64,000 nucleotides of DNA from Pseudonocardia abyssalis (GTDB taxonomy: Bacteria > Actinomycetota > Actinomycetes > Mycobacteriales > Pseudonocardiaceae). Under the pieces are notes generated by a model, which was not told where the DNA came from, ran no database searches, and worked only from the letters and a program-made list of their open reading frames with translations. Both the position numbers and the translations under genes were made by a program. The stretch covers positions 5,208,001 to 5,272,000 of the forward strand of contig NZ_JADQDK010000001.1 of NCBI RefSeq assembly GCF_019263705.2. The letters are read 5' to 3'. Shown here one piece after another: positions 36,687 through 44,696 of the stretch. Position 1 is the first letter of the stretch. The number at the start of each line of letters is the position of its first letter.

Positions 36687-37865
36687 GTGACGGCGTTCGT
36701 CGATGAGAACACCGTTGTCCCGGCACCCCGTACCTGCCCGGCGAACCACGGTCCGTCCGCCCCGGCGGCGGTCGCCGCTGTCTCGATCGACGCCGCGACG
36801 GCGTTCCTGGAGCAGTTCCACGGGGAGACGACCCCGGCGCAGACGCTCGCGGGCCGGCTCGACGAGGTGTGCCGCGAGATCGACGAGACGGGCACCTACG
36901 TCCACACCCCCGACGAGCTGACGTTCGGCGCGCGGGTGGCCTGGCGCAACGCGGCCCGCTGCATCGGCCGTCTGTACTGGCACAGCCTGCGTGTGCGGGA
37001 TCGCCGCGGGATCGCCGAGCCGGCCGACGTGGCCGCCGAGTGCGTCGCGCACCTGCGCGACGCCGGGCGCGACGGCCGGATCCGGTCCACCATCACGGTG
37101 TTCGCGCCCGACCGCCCCGGCGAGGCCGCCCCGCGCATCCACAACGAGCAGCTGGTCCGCTACGCCGGGCACCGCACCGCGAGCGGTCAGGTCCGGGGTG
37201 ACGGCAGGTACGCCGACTTCACCGACCGGGCCGTCGAGCTGGGCTGGGAACGTCCGGAGCCACCCGGCCGGTTCGACGTCCTGCCGCTCCTGATCTCCCG
37301 CGGCGACGCGCAGCCGGAGCTGTTCGAGATCCCGGCCGACGCGGTGCTGGAGGTGGCGCTGCACCACCCCGAGTTCGCGTGGTTCACCGACCTGCGGCTG
37401 CGCTGGCACGCGGTGCCGGCGATCAGCAACATGCCGCTCGAGATCGGCGGCATCACCTACCCGGCGGCCCCGTTCAACGGCTGGTACCTCGGCACCGAGA
37501 TCGGCGCCCGCAACCTCGCCGACGCCGACCGCTACGACCTGCTCCCGGTGATCGGCGACCGGCTCGGTCTGGACACGACCTCCGAACGCACGCTCTGGCG
37601 CGACCGGGCCATGCTGGAGATGCTGCGTGCGGTGCAGCACTCGTTCGACTCCGTGGGCGTCACCATGGCCGACCACCACACCGAGTCGGAGCGCTTCCTC
37701 ACCCATGTCGCCCGCGAGGAGATCGCGGGGCGCCGCTGCCCGGCCGACTGGAGCTGGATCGTCCCCCCGGTCAGCGGCGGCCTCACGAAGGTCTACCACC
37801 GCTATTACGACGAGCCCGACCCCGAGATGCGCCCGGCCTACCTCCCGCCGACGCCCACGCCCTGA
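36687..37865 (+). CDS. nos: Nitric oxide synthase oxygenase
   Basis: The 392-residue product is a bacterial NOS oxygenase domain, converting L-arginine to citrulline and NO. The haem-thiolate ligand is Cys92 in WRNAARCIGR. Other family landmarks are IRSTITVFA, the substrate-binding region FNGWYLGTEIGARN with its Glu, and DHHTESERF. The C-terminal tail includes WSWIVPPVSGG. No reductase domain or dedicated reductase gene is adjacent, so electrons must come from general flavodoxin or ferredoxin reductases. GTG 36687 is the start. Bacterial NOS has been tied to nitration of natural products and to oxidative stress defence; neither is indicated by the neighbours here. Confidence 0.95.
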   Translation: MTAFVDENTVVPAPRTCPANHGPSAPAAVAAVSIDAATAFLEQFHGETTPAQTLAGRLDEVCREIDETGTYVHTPDELTFGARVAWRNAARCIGRLYWHSLRVRDRRGIAEPADVAAECVAHLRDAGRDGRIRSTITVFAPDRPGEAAPRIHNEQLVRYAGHRTASGQVRGDGRYADFTDRAVELGWERPEPPGRFDVLPLLISRGDAQPELFEIPADAVLEVALHHPEFAWFTDLRLRWHAVPAISNMPLEIGGITYPAAPFNGWYLGTEIGARNLADADRYDLLPVIGDRLGLDTTSERTLWRDRAMLEMLRAVQHSFDSVGVTMADHHTESERFLTHVAREEIAGRRCPADWSWIVPPVSGGLTKVYHRYYDEPDPEMRPAYLPPTPTP

Positions 37866-37871
37866 CCCCAC

Positions 37872-37937
37872 CCCGCGAGTCGCTACATCTGCGCCCGCGA
37901 GTCGCTGTTCTCGGGCCCGCGAGTCGCGGGTCCTGCG
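37872..37937 (+). repeat. 22-base repeat array B (3 units)
   Basis: Three exact 22-base units (37872-37893, 37894-37915, 37916-37937) share CCCGCGAGTCGC at the start, and each has a different 10-base end. The array starts 7 bases after the nos stop and fills most of the 82-base gap to the convergent thioesterase gene. Confidence 0.9.
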
Positions 37938-37947
37938 TCCGTCGCCC

Positions 37948-38373
37948 TCAGCCCGGGGCCGCGAGGCCGGGCACCTGGCGGGTGCGGCCGCGGAACTCCG
38001 CGACCACGACGTCGCCCGCCCGGACCGTCACGTCGTAGAGCCCGGAGCGACCGGCCAGCGCCCGCTCCACGGCCGTCGCGACCAGCTCGTCGCCCAACGC
38101 ACCGGGCCGCAGGAACGTGATGTCGGCCCCGGCGGCGACCGCGGAGACGCCGTGGCTGTTGGACGCATGGGCGAGTGCGGCGTCGGCGAGCAGGAACACG
38201 AACCCGCCGTGGCAGATGCCGTGCCCGTTGAGGTGGCGCTCGGCCACCGTCAGCGTGACGACGGCCGTTCCGGGGCCGACGTCGAGCAGCCGAATGCCCG
38301 CACCACGGGCGGCGGCGTCGGTGCGTTCCATGGCGGCGGAGGTGCGGCGGGCGATCTCGGTGGGCTCGGTCAT
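37948..38373 (-). CDS. paaI: PaaI-like hotdog thioesterase
   Basis: The 141-residue product has the hotdog-fold thioesterase signature of PaaI: NGHGICHGGFVFLLADAALAHASN, with the catalytic Asp in the ADAA helix, followed by the DITFLRP strand. It should hydrolyse hydroxyphenylacetyl-CoA or similar acyl-CoAs. No paa degradation genes are nearby, so its true substrate is open. ATG 38373 begins MTEPTEIARRTSAAM. Confidence 0.85.
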   Translation of the reverse strand: MTEPTEIARRTSAAMERTDAAARGAGIRLLDVGPGTAVVTLTVAERHLNGHGICHGGFVFLLADAALAHASNSHGVSAVAAGADITFLRPGALGDELVATAVERALAGRSGLYDVTVRAGDVVVAEFRGRTRQVPGLAAPG

Positions 38374-38416
38374 CGTGGCGGGATGCTATCCGGGGCCGGG
38401 GGATAGGGTCCGGGCC

Positions 38417-39046
38417 ATGACGACCCCCGCGCCGACCTCGCCGCCTGCCCCCCGGGTGCTGCTGGTCTGGGACGCGCCGAACATGGACATGAGCCTGGGC
38501 TCGCTCCTGGGCGCCCGGCCGACGGCGGCCTTCCGCCCCCGGTTCGACGCGGTCGGGCGCTGGCTGCTCGACCTCGCGGGGCCGGAGTCGCTCGCCGAGG
38601 CCACCGTGTTCACCAACGTCGTCCCCGGCAGCACCGAGGTCGTCCGCCCCTGGGTGGAGGCGCTGCGCAACGTCGGCTTCGCGGTGTTTGCGAAGCCGAA
38701 GATCTCCGACGACTCCGACGTCGACGACGACATGCTCGCCCACATCCGCCTGCGCGCCGACGAAGGGCTGCTCGAGCACGTCGTCGTGGCCTCCGGTGAC
38801 GGCCGCGCGTTCCGCGAGCCGCTGGAGGAGCTGCGGGCCAGGGGCACCTACGTCACGGTCATCGGGTTCCGCGAGCACGCGACGTTCGCGGTGGCGTCGG
38901 ACGTGATGGAGTTCGTCGACCTCGAGGAGATCGACGGCGTCTTCCGCGAGCCGCTCCCGCGGATCACGCTCGACTCGCTGCCCGACGGCGGCGCCTGGCT
39001 CCCGCCGTTCCGCTCGCTGCGTTCGCTGCTGGAGCCCCGCCGGTGA
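38417..39046 (+). CDS. NYN/PIN-like domain protein
   Basis: The 209-residue product is a NYN-domain (PIN-like) protein: VLLVWDAPNMD carries the first catalytic-type Asp, VDDDMLAHI contributes the second acidic cluster, and VVVASGDGRAFREPLEEL the third. Such domains are single-strand-specific RNases or degenerate relatives. ATG 38417 is the start, 44 bases from the divergent thioesterase start. The stop overlaps the amidohydrolase start by 4 bases (GTGA), so translation is coupled. Confidence 0.85.
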   Translation: MTTPAPTSPPAPRVLLVWDAPNMDMSLGSLLGARPTAAFRPRFDAVGRWLLDLAGPESLAEATVFTNVVPGSTEVVRPWVEALRNVGFAVFAKPKISDDSDVDDDMLAHIRLRADEGLLEHVVVASGDGRAFREPLEELRARGTYVTVIGFREHATFAVASDVMEFVDLEEIDGVFREPLPRITLDSLPDGGAWLPPFRSLRSLLEPRR

Positions 39047-40344
39047 TCCGCCTGACCGCGCCGGTCGTGCTTCCGTGCGACCCGGCGTGCTCGGTGCTGC
39101 GCGACGGCGTCGTGGACGTCTCCGACGACGGCCGGATCACCTTCGTCGGGCCCCGCGCGTCGGCTCCGGCGTCGGACGCCCCGGTGCGCGCGCTGCCCGG
39201 CGTCCTGCTGCCCGGGCTGATCAACACCCACGCCCACACCCCGATGCTCGCCCTGCGCGGTGCGGGCGGCGACCTGCCGCTGCTGCGCTGGCTGCACGAG
39301 GTCATGTGGCCGATGGAGGCCCGGCTCACCGGCGACGACGTGCGCGCCGCGATGACGGCCGGCGGCGTCGAGCTGCTGCGCACCGGCTGCACCACGAGCG
39401 TCGAGATGTACTTCCACACCCAGGCCGTGCTCGACGCCGTGCACACCGTCGGTTCCCGCGTCGTGCTGACGCCCGGCGTCATCGCGGCCCCCGGCTGGGA
39501 CCGACTCGGCACGTGGCAGCAGATGCGCGACGACATCTCCGCCCGCATCGACGCCGACGGCGTGGTGAACGGGCGCGTCGAGCTCGGGTACGGGCCGCAC
39601 TCCGCGTACACGCTGCCGCCCGAGGCTCTCGCGTCGATCGGCGAGCACGCGCAGGCCCGGGGCGCGCTGCTGCACGTCCACGTCGCCGAGGCGGAGGAGG
39701 AGGACGCGGCCGCGCGCGCGTCGCACGGTTCGGTGCCCGCTCTGCTCGACGCCCTCGGCGTCCTCGACGGCCGCGTGCTCGCCGCCCACTCGATCCAGCT
39801 CTCCGACGACGACATCGCCCTGTTCTCCGCGCGCGGCACCGCCGTGGCGCACTGCCCGGGCTCGAACGCGAAGCTGGCCGCGGGGATCGCGAGGGTCACC
39901 GCGCTGCGCCGCGCGGGCGTGCGGGTCGGGCTGGGCACCGACGGCCCCGCCTCCGGCGACGATCTCGACGTCTGGTCCGAGGCCCGTCTCGCAGGCCTGC
40001 TTGCGCGTGTGACCAGCGGTGACGCGGCCGCGCTCACCGCGTCGGAGCTGCTGCTGATGGCGACCCGCGACGGAGCGGCCGCGATCGGTCGCGACGACCT
40101 CGGTGCGGTGGAGCCCGGCCGTTGGGCAGATCTGGTGCACGTCGACCTCGACGACCCGGTCTTCACCGACCCCGCCGACGACGCCCAGCTCCTGTCGAAC
40201 CTGGTGTGGGCGGGCGGTTCCAGGTTGGTGCGCGACGTGTGGGTGGCCGGTGAACAGGTGCTGGCCGACGGCGAGCCGACTCGGGTGACCCGCGCGGAGA
40301 CCACCGCGGCGATCCGCGACGTGGCCACCCGCCTCCGCGCCTGA
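39043..40344 (+). CDS. Amidohydrolase, SAH/MTA deaminase-like
   Basis: The 433-residue product is a metal-dependent amidohydrolase of the ATZ/TRZ group. Metal ligands are visible: NTHAHTPM (HxH), HVHVAEAE, the His in LAAHSIQL, and the Asp in LGTDGPASGDDLD. The sequence LRGAGGDLPLLRWLHEVMWPMEA resembles S-adenosylhomocysteine/methylthioadenosine deaminases. GTG 39043 overlaps the NYN gene's stop. Coupling to a putative RNase is unusual for this family. The substrate is inferred, not shown. Confidence 0.85.
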   Translation: MIRLTAPVVLPCDPACSVLRDGVVDVSDDGRITFVGPRASAPASDAPVRALPGVLLPGLINTHAHTPMLALRGAGGDLPLLRWLHEVMWPMEARLTGDDVRAAMTAGGVELLRTGCTTSVEMYFHTQAVLDAVHTVGSRVVLTPGVIAAPGWDRLGTWQQMRDDISARIDADGVVNGRVELGYGPHSAYTLPPEALASIGEHAQARGALLHVHVAEAEEEDAAARASHGSVPALLDALGVLDGRVLAAHSIQLSDDDIALFSARGTAVAHCPGSNAKLAAGIARVTALRRAGVRVGLGTDGPASGDDLDVWSEARLAGLLARVTSGDAAALTASELLLMATRDGAAAIGRDDLGAVEPGRWADLVHVDLDDPVFTDPADDAQLLSNLVWAGGSRLVRDVWVAGEQVLADGEPTRVTRAETTAAIRDVATRLRA

Positions 40345-40359
40345 CCCAGGCCACCGTCC

Positions 40360-40469
40360 CCGGCGAGTTCCTCGGAACCGGCCCGCGAGTCGCTGCTTCC
40401 CGGCCCGCGAATCGCCGGCTCCACGTCCGCGAGTCGCTGCCTCTCCGCCCCCGAGTCGCTCATCCGACG
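40360..40469 (+). repeat. 22-base repeat array C (4 units plus a diverged first)
   Basis: A degenerate unit (40360-40381) is followed by four units in exact 22-base register (40382, 40404, 40426 and 40448) with cores CCCGCGAGTCGC, CCCGCGAATCGC, TCCGCGAGTCGC and CCCCCGAGTCGC. The array begins 15 bases after the amidohydrolase stop, and its last unit overlaps the stop end of the convergent DUF559 gene. Confidence 0.88.
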
Positions 40470-41404
40470 AGTCGTTCCCGATGCGGTCGGGGGCGGAGCG
40501 CCCCGGCCGTACGACCGCGGGGGTCGAGCCCCCGAGCCACGAACGCCTCGTGCAGCTCCCGCTCGACCCGCAGCGTGCTCCGGAGATCGTCGACGTCCAC
40601 CACGATGACGATCCACCCGAGGCCCCGCAGCGCCTGGACGCGCATCCCGTCCAGCTCGGTCCGGTCCAGGTGGGCCAGACGCCCGTCGTACTCGACGGCG
40701 ATCCGCAGGGCCGGCCAGCTCAGATCGAGCCGCCACCGCGGACGCCCCTGGACGTCGTTCATCGAGTGGTTGACCTCCGGGACGGGGAACCCGAGGTCGA
40801 CGATCCGCCACAGCATCCAGCTCTCCGCCGGGGACTCGGCGAGTCCGGTCGCCAGGTCCAGCAGTCGGGCTCCGACCCGGGTGCCCCGGGGATCGGGCCT
40901 GCGCCGCAACCGGTCGTGCAGCGTGGCCCGGAACGCCTCCCGCTGCTCGGGGGGCAACCGGGCGAGGGCCTGGTCCACCAGAGCGAGCGCGTCCTGGTGC
41001 CGTCGGCTGCACAGCACATCGGACAGGACGCGACCGAGGCAGAGCGCGGGGAGGCCGTGGATCTCGGTCGTGTCGTCGACGAGGTCGCGCCCGTTGTGGA
41101 CGACGAGGCCCCTGCCGGTCCGGCGCGTGCTGCCGTAGGGGACGAGGAGATCCACCGGTGTCGGATCGACGGCGTCCAACCCGTGCAGGAACGCGGCGGT
41201 CGGTCCCGACGCGCGGGCCTCCGGTCCGCCGGCGAGCAATCCGGCCGCGACGACGGTGAGCGGTTCGGCGGCGCGGGCCGGATCGACCACCACGCCCGGC
41301 CAGGGGGTGGCGAACGTGCCGTCGGCGATCGCGGATCGGACCCGCTTCTCGCCGATCAACCGGACCGCGTCGCGGCGCAGGCACGCGCCGTGGGGGACAT
41401 CCAT
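40460..41404 (-). CDS. DUF559/Vsr-like endonuclease-domain protein
   Basis: The 314-residue product has an N-terminal winged-helix segment like AbiEi-type proteins (LRRDAVRLIGEKRVRSAIADG), a middle domain, and a C-terminal DUF559-like PD-(D/E)xK fold: the strands RWRLDLSWPALRIAVEYDG and GWIVIVVDVDD carry the Asp-...-Glu-x-Asp elements. Actinobacteria carry many such proteins of unknown target; nuclease activity is inferred. ATG 41404 is chosen because a GAGGG lies 9 bases upstream; the long N-terminal extension to 41728 only translates the repeat array. Inversely oriented 22-base arrays lie on both sides. Confidence 0.7.
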   Translation of the reverse strand: MDVPHGACLRRDAVRLIGEKRVRSAIADGTFATPWPGVVVDPARAAEPLTVVAAGLLAGGPEARASGPTAAFLHGLDAVDPTPVDLLVPYGSTRRTGRGLVVHNGRDLVDDTTEIHGLPALCLGRVLSDVLCSRRHQDALALVDQALARLPPEQREAFRATLHDRLRRRPDPRGTRVGARLLDLATGLAESPAESWMLWRIVDLGFPVPEVNHSMNDVQGRPRWRLDLSWPALRIAVEYDGRLAHLDRTELDGMRVQALRGLGWIVIVVDVDDLRSTLRVERELHEAFVARGLDPRGRTAGALRPRPHRERLVG

Positions 41405-41508
41405 CGGGAACATCCCTCGACGGTGACGGCCAGCGGCCCGGTTGCGACGACGAACCCGGAACCTGGGGATGGTCGACGACCGATGTGGACAACTCGCCCG
41501 CCGTCGGG

Positions 41509-41611
41509 CGACTCGCGGGCGGAGAAGTGGCGCTCGCGGGCAGGGAAACAGCGACTCGCGGGCGGAGAAGTGGCGACTCGCGGGCGGGGAAGTGGCGACT
41601 CGCGGGCGGGG
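41509..41611 (-). repeat. 22-base repeat array D (5 units, reverse orientation)
   Basis: Five copies of the core GCGACTCGCGGG, the reverse complement of CCCGCGAGTCGC, begin at about 41509, 41531, 41551, 41573 and 41595; spacing is 22 bases except one interval of 21 where a base is lost. Variable parts are of the type CGGAGAAGTG and CGGGGAAGTG. It lies 105 bases upstream of the DUF559 start. The rest of the 355-base gap 41405-41759 holds only a terminator hairpin. Confidence 0.88.
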
Positions 41612-41727
41612 TGGGGGTGGACGTAGGAAGGGCCGGGGCCGCGGGGTGGCGGTCCGTCGTCGCCTCCCCGCGGGCCGCCGGCCCCGTCCGTGCGTGCGGT
41701 CCGCTCCCCAGCCGACCGCACATCCCA

Positions 41728-41751
41728 CCGCCCCGGCACGATCCGGGGCGG
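41728..41751 (-). terminator. Hairpin terminator of the 133-residue gene
   Basis: Perfect 9-base arms CCGCCCCGG/CCGGGGCGG with a 6-base loop lie 8 bases past the stop of the minus-strand hypothetical gene. No T-tract follows. Confidence 0.65.
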
Positions 41752-41759
41752 CGGTCGTC

Positions 41760-42161
41760 TCAACGACTTCCGGCGCTCTCCAGCCGGAAGTGGTGTCGTC
41801 CGCCCTCGCGCGGCTCGACGAGCGCGTGGGCGCCCGAGTCCGTCGTCGCCGACCGGCGGCGCCGCGGGACCCGCGGTGGCAGCACGGGCGAGGGCGCCGC
41901 GGCGGCCGCGAAGGCCTGTACCGGGATCGGCGCCGTCAGCGGGTCGCGGCGGAACTCGTCCACCTCGCTGGGGGCCGGCGCGTCCTGCCGCCTGCGGCCC
42001 GGCCCCTCGGCCCGGCGGCCGGGCCAGTCCACGCGATTGAGCGCGTGGAAGATCGGGGTCAGCACCGCGTCCTCGTTGACGGCGTGCCGCCCCGCGGCAC
42101 CGCCTCCGTGGACGGCCGATCGCCGCATCTCGCCGTATCCCCTGACCACGTCCGACACCAC
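41760..42161 (-). CDS. Hypothetical protein, about 133 aa
   Basis: No family is recognised. The product is rich in Arg, Ala, Pro and His with no membrane segment (for example LTPIFHALNRVDWPGRR and PLTAPIPVQAFAAAA). The call rests on a strong GGAGGTG ribosome-binding site at 42163-42169 just ahead of tandem GTG codons (42161 and 42158, the second better spaced) and on a terminator hairpin just after the stop. It could be a secreted or disordered protein; there is no evidence for a function. Confidence 0.45.
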   Translation of the reverse strand: MVSDVVRGYGEMRRSAVHGGGAAGRHAVNEDAVLTPIFHALNRVDWPGRRAEGPGRRRQDAPAPSEVDEFRRDPLTAPIPVQAFAAAAAPSPVLPPRVPRRRRSATTDSGAHALVEPREGGRHHFRLESAGSR

Positions 42162-42313
42162 GCACCTCCGCTGCTCCGAGTGCACCGCTCATGTGGACCG
42201 TTCAGCGCACTTGATAGCCACAACGGGGGACACTCGCTCGGGGAAACGGTTCGGGGGCGACGGTTACAGCGATTCGGCAAGATTACGCTCGTTCGGGTGG
42301 ACTCTGTTCCCGA

Positions 42314-42950
42314 TCACACTCTCCTGAGTGTCCGGGAAGCGCCCGCTGCAGCCGTCGTGGCCAGGATCCAGCCCGCGGAGACGAGCGCACCGGCGATCTA
42401 CTGCGACGCGCCGACGAGCCGCCGGTACCCGTCCTGCCCGAGGTCCACGATCGGGGGCGGCATGTCGGCGGCGAACAACCGGGGATTCGAGGCGGGGGTT
42501 CTGGTCGGCGTCGATCGGCACCGTTCGTGGAACGCGAACCAGTCGGTCCCGAGCGCCCACACGCCGATCGACCAGCACACGGCCAGCCACGGGCGGTACC
42601 CGTGACCCACGGTCCAGCGCTGCAGCGCACCTCGGATCCGGGCCGCCGGACCGGTCGTGGCGTAGCGTCGGTGCTGCCGTGCGATGAGCACCGGCTCGGC
42701 CATCTCGTCCTGCCTCGCGCACTGGTACGCGGCGGACAATCGGTCGCAGAACGCCGGAGCGTAGCCATCACTCACCCGAGCGATGCAATGGAGCCGCTTT
42801 CGGACGTCCACTGACCGGGTGTCGTTCAACGCACCGTAGGCGAATCCGTCGAGAAGCACGGAATCCGCGTGCCGAACGGCCCAGCCACAATGTCGGGGAA
42901 TCGCGGAAAGCGCCGACCTGTGCCTGTTCGAGCCGGACCATCCCCGCGCG
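42314..42950 (-). pseudogene. Decayed membrane protein with in-frame TAG
   Basis: The minus strand encodes the C-terminal half of a conserved actinobacterial membrane protein. A fragment MVRLEQAQVGAFRDSPTLW is in one frame. After a frameshift come DSVLLDGFAYGALND, VDVRKRLHCIAR, YAPAFCDRLSAAY and VGHGYRPWLAVCWSIGVWALGT, then PPIVDLGQDGYRRLVGASQ. There a TAG (42398-42400) interrupts the frame, yet the same frame continues IAGALVSAGWILATTAAAG to a TGA at 42314-42316. The stop therefore probably replaced a Trp or Gln codon. The upstream frameshift and missing N-terminus show decay. Family membership is from recognised phrases (DGFxYGAL, VGYGYRxWLA). Confidence 0.6.
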
Positions 42951-43183
42951 GTGTCTCGGCGAGCTCCGCGACCAGCTCCGCGGTCGTCAGGCCGTAGGCG
43001 TTGAGGGCGTAGCGGGCAGGCCCCGTCCAGCGTCATGCGGGTCAGGTCGAGGGCGTCGACGGTGGGCGAGGTCAGCTCGTCACCGCCGAGGTCGAGCTCG
43101 TGCCCCGCGGCCGGCACCGCCACCGGATCCCGGGCCACGTCCGCGTCGGTACCACGGATCCACGGCCCCCGGAGAGCGCTACC
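42951..43183. other. Unassigned region upstream of the permease gene
   Basis: No intact gene is seen in these 233 bases. On the minus strand, two coding-like remnants occur in different frames (LGGDELTSPTVDALDLTRMTLDG, then YALNAYGLTTAELVAELAE), so this is probably also decayed coding DNA, from the same or a neighbouring lost gene. The GGAGAG at 43171-43176 is the ribosome-binding site of the downstream plus-strand gene. Confidence 0.4.
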
Positions 43184-44395
43184 GTGCGGATCGTGACCGA
43201 ACGGCGATCGCCGATCCCCACACCGCTGCGCGTCACCTCCGAGGTGTGCGCGCGCCTGCTCGTCGTCGCGGCGGCACTGGCCCTGCTGATCTACCTCGTC
43301 GTGCAGCTGCGCGTCGTCGTCATCCCGGTGGCGATCGCGGTGCTGCTGGCCGCCCTGCTCGCGCCGGCCGTGCAGTGGCTGACGACCCGCCGCGTGCCCC
43401 GCGGTGTCGCCACCGCACTCGTGCTCGTCACCGGCCTCGCGCTGCTCGGCGGGCTGCTCTCCTTCGTCGTCAACACCTTCATCGGCGGCTTCCCCGCACT
43501 GCAGGAGCAGCTGAGGAAGAGCTTCGGCTCGATCGAGCGGGTGCTCTCCGGTGCGCCGTTCACGCTGCCGCCCGACGTCCTGCGCACGTTGCCCGCCGAG
43601 CTCGGGCAGACGATCAGCGACAACCGCAACGCGCTGACCTCCGGCGCGCTCAGCACCGCGGCGACCGTCACCGAGATCGCCGCGGGCACCGCACTCGCCC
43701 TGTTCGCGCTCATCTTCTTCCTCTACGACGGCCCGGTGATCTGGCGCTTCCTGCTCCGCGCGGCGCCGAGGGTGCGCCGCGACCGCGTCGACGCGGCCGG
43801 GCGGCGCGCGTTCGCCTGCCTCGTCGGCTACGTCCGCGCGACGGCACTGGTGGCGGTCGTCGACGCCGTGGGCATCGGGCTCGGACTGGCGATCGTCGGC
43901 GTGCCGCTGGTGGTGCCGCTGGCTGCGCTGGTCTTCCTCGGGGCGTTCGTGCCGACGGTCGGTGCGGTGGTCACCGGTGGTGTCGCGGTGCTGGTGGCGC
44001 TCGTCGCGAACGGCCCGATCCCGGCGCTGATCGTGCTGCTGATCGTCATCGGGGTGCAGCAGCTGGAGGGCCACATCCTGCAGCCGCTGCTGCTGGGGCG
44101 GGCGGTCCGACTGCACGCGCTCGCGGTGGTGCTGGCGGTGGCCGCGGGAGTCGTCGTCGCCGGGATCACCGGCGCCCTGCTGGCCGTGCCGCTGCTGGCC
44201 GTGCTCAATACCGCGGTCAAGTCGCTGACCGCCGACGCCGAACCCGCCCCCGACACGATCGACGCCGTCGACCCGCGCCAGGCCCAGCCCGGGCCCCCGC
44301 TACCGTCGCCGGCCCCGGGCCGGATCCGGTTGTCCCTGCGCCGGCTGCGCAGCCCCGCCTCAGACCAGCCCGGCGAGTCGGTACGCGACGAGTGA
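43184..44395 (+). CDS. AI-2E family (PerM-like) transporter
   Basis: The 403-residue product has eight predicted transmembrane helices in the AI-2E/PerM arrangement: a helical pair near residues 25-60, helix 3 near 75, a large soluble loop (about 100-165), and a C-terminal set including FVPTVGAVVTGGVAVLVAL, GVQQLEGHILQPLLLGR (the family signature) and LLAVLNT. Members export AI-2 or various small solutes or act as Na+/H+ antiporters. GTG 43184 is favoured by a GGAGAG seven bases upstream; an upstream in-frame ATG (43100) lacks support. The hydrophilic C-terminal tail is Pro-rich. Confidence 0.88.
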   Translation: MRIVTERRSPIPTPLRVTSEVCARLLVVAAALALLIYLVVQLRVVVIPVAIAVLLAALLAPAVQWLTTRRVPRGVATALVLVTGLALLGGLLSFVVNTFIGGFPALQEQLRKSFGSIERVLSGAPFTLPPDVLRTLPAELGQTISDNRNALTSGALSTAATVTEIAAGTALALFALIFFLYDGPVIWRFLLRAAPRVRRDRVDAAGRRAFACLVGYVRATALVAVVDAVGIGLGLAIVGVPLVVPLAALVFLGAFVPTVGAVVTGGVAVLVALVANGPIPALIVLLIVIGVQQLEGHILQPLLLGRAVRLHALAVVLAVAAGVVVAGITGALLAVPLLAVLNTAVKSLTADAEPAPDTIDAVDPRQAQPGPPLPSPAPGRIRLSLRRLRSPASDQPGESVRDE

Positions 44396-44651
44396 TCCGG
44401 CTACGGCGACGTCGAGGCTGCTCCCCGTGCCGATCACGGGGATCTCGACGACCCGGGCGAGCAGTGCCGACGCCTCCGGCGGATGCCGTCGCTCCTGTGG
44501 CCCGAGCACCACGACGGTGTGCTGCGGGGTGCCGAGTTCGTGCCGTGCAGCGGCCACAACGGGGCGCCGACGATGTGGTCCCGGCAGGGTGCCGACGTGG
44601 CCTGCGGCGCCGGCGCAGCTCGCTGCGGGTACGGATGCGCGGGGCGCTCAC
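44360..44651 (-). pseudogene. Decayed TrmH/SpoU family RNA methyltransferase
   Basis: On the minus strand, IRTRSELRR starts from a GTG at 44651. After a frameshift comes DHIVGAPLWPLHGTN, the usual entry segment of this family. About 90-100 residues are then missing, and a further frame gives TVVVLGPQERRHPPEASALLARVVEIPVIGTGSSLDVAVAGSLVAYRLAGLV, the complete SAM-knot end of a TrmH methyltransferase. The 3' end overlaps the convergent AI-2E gene by 36 bases. An internal deletion plus frameshifts make activity impossible. Confidence 0.6.
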
Positions 44652-44696
44652 CGGCGCGGGGCGGTGCTCCTGCTCCCGGGATCCATGATCGGGAAC

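Noticed and set aside
35070..37871. 933-codon minus-strand ORF as one gene
   Set aside because: Only its last 237 codons look like protein. The rest lies opposite trmB and nos, which are certain.
28673..41611. 22-base arrays as CRISPR
   Set aside because: The constant part is 12 bases and the free part 10 bases, far too short for repeat and spacer, and no cas gene is present.
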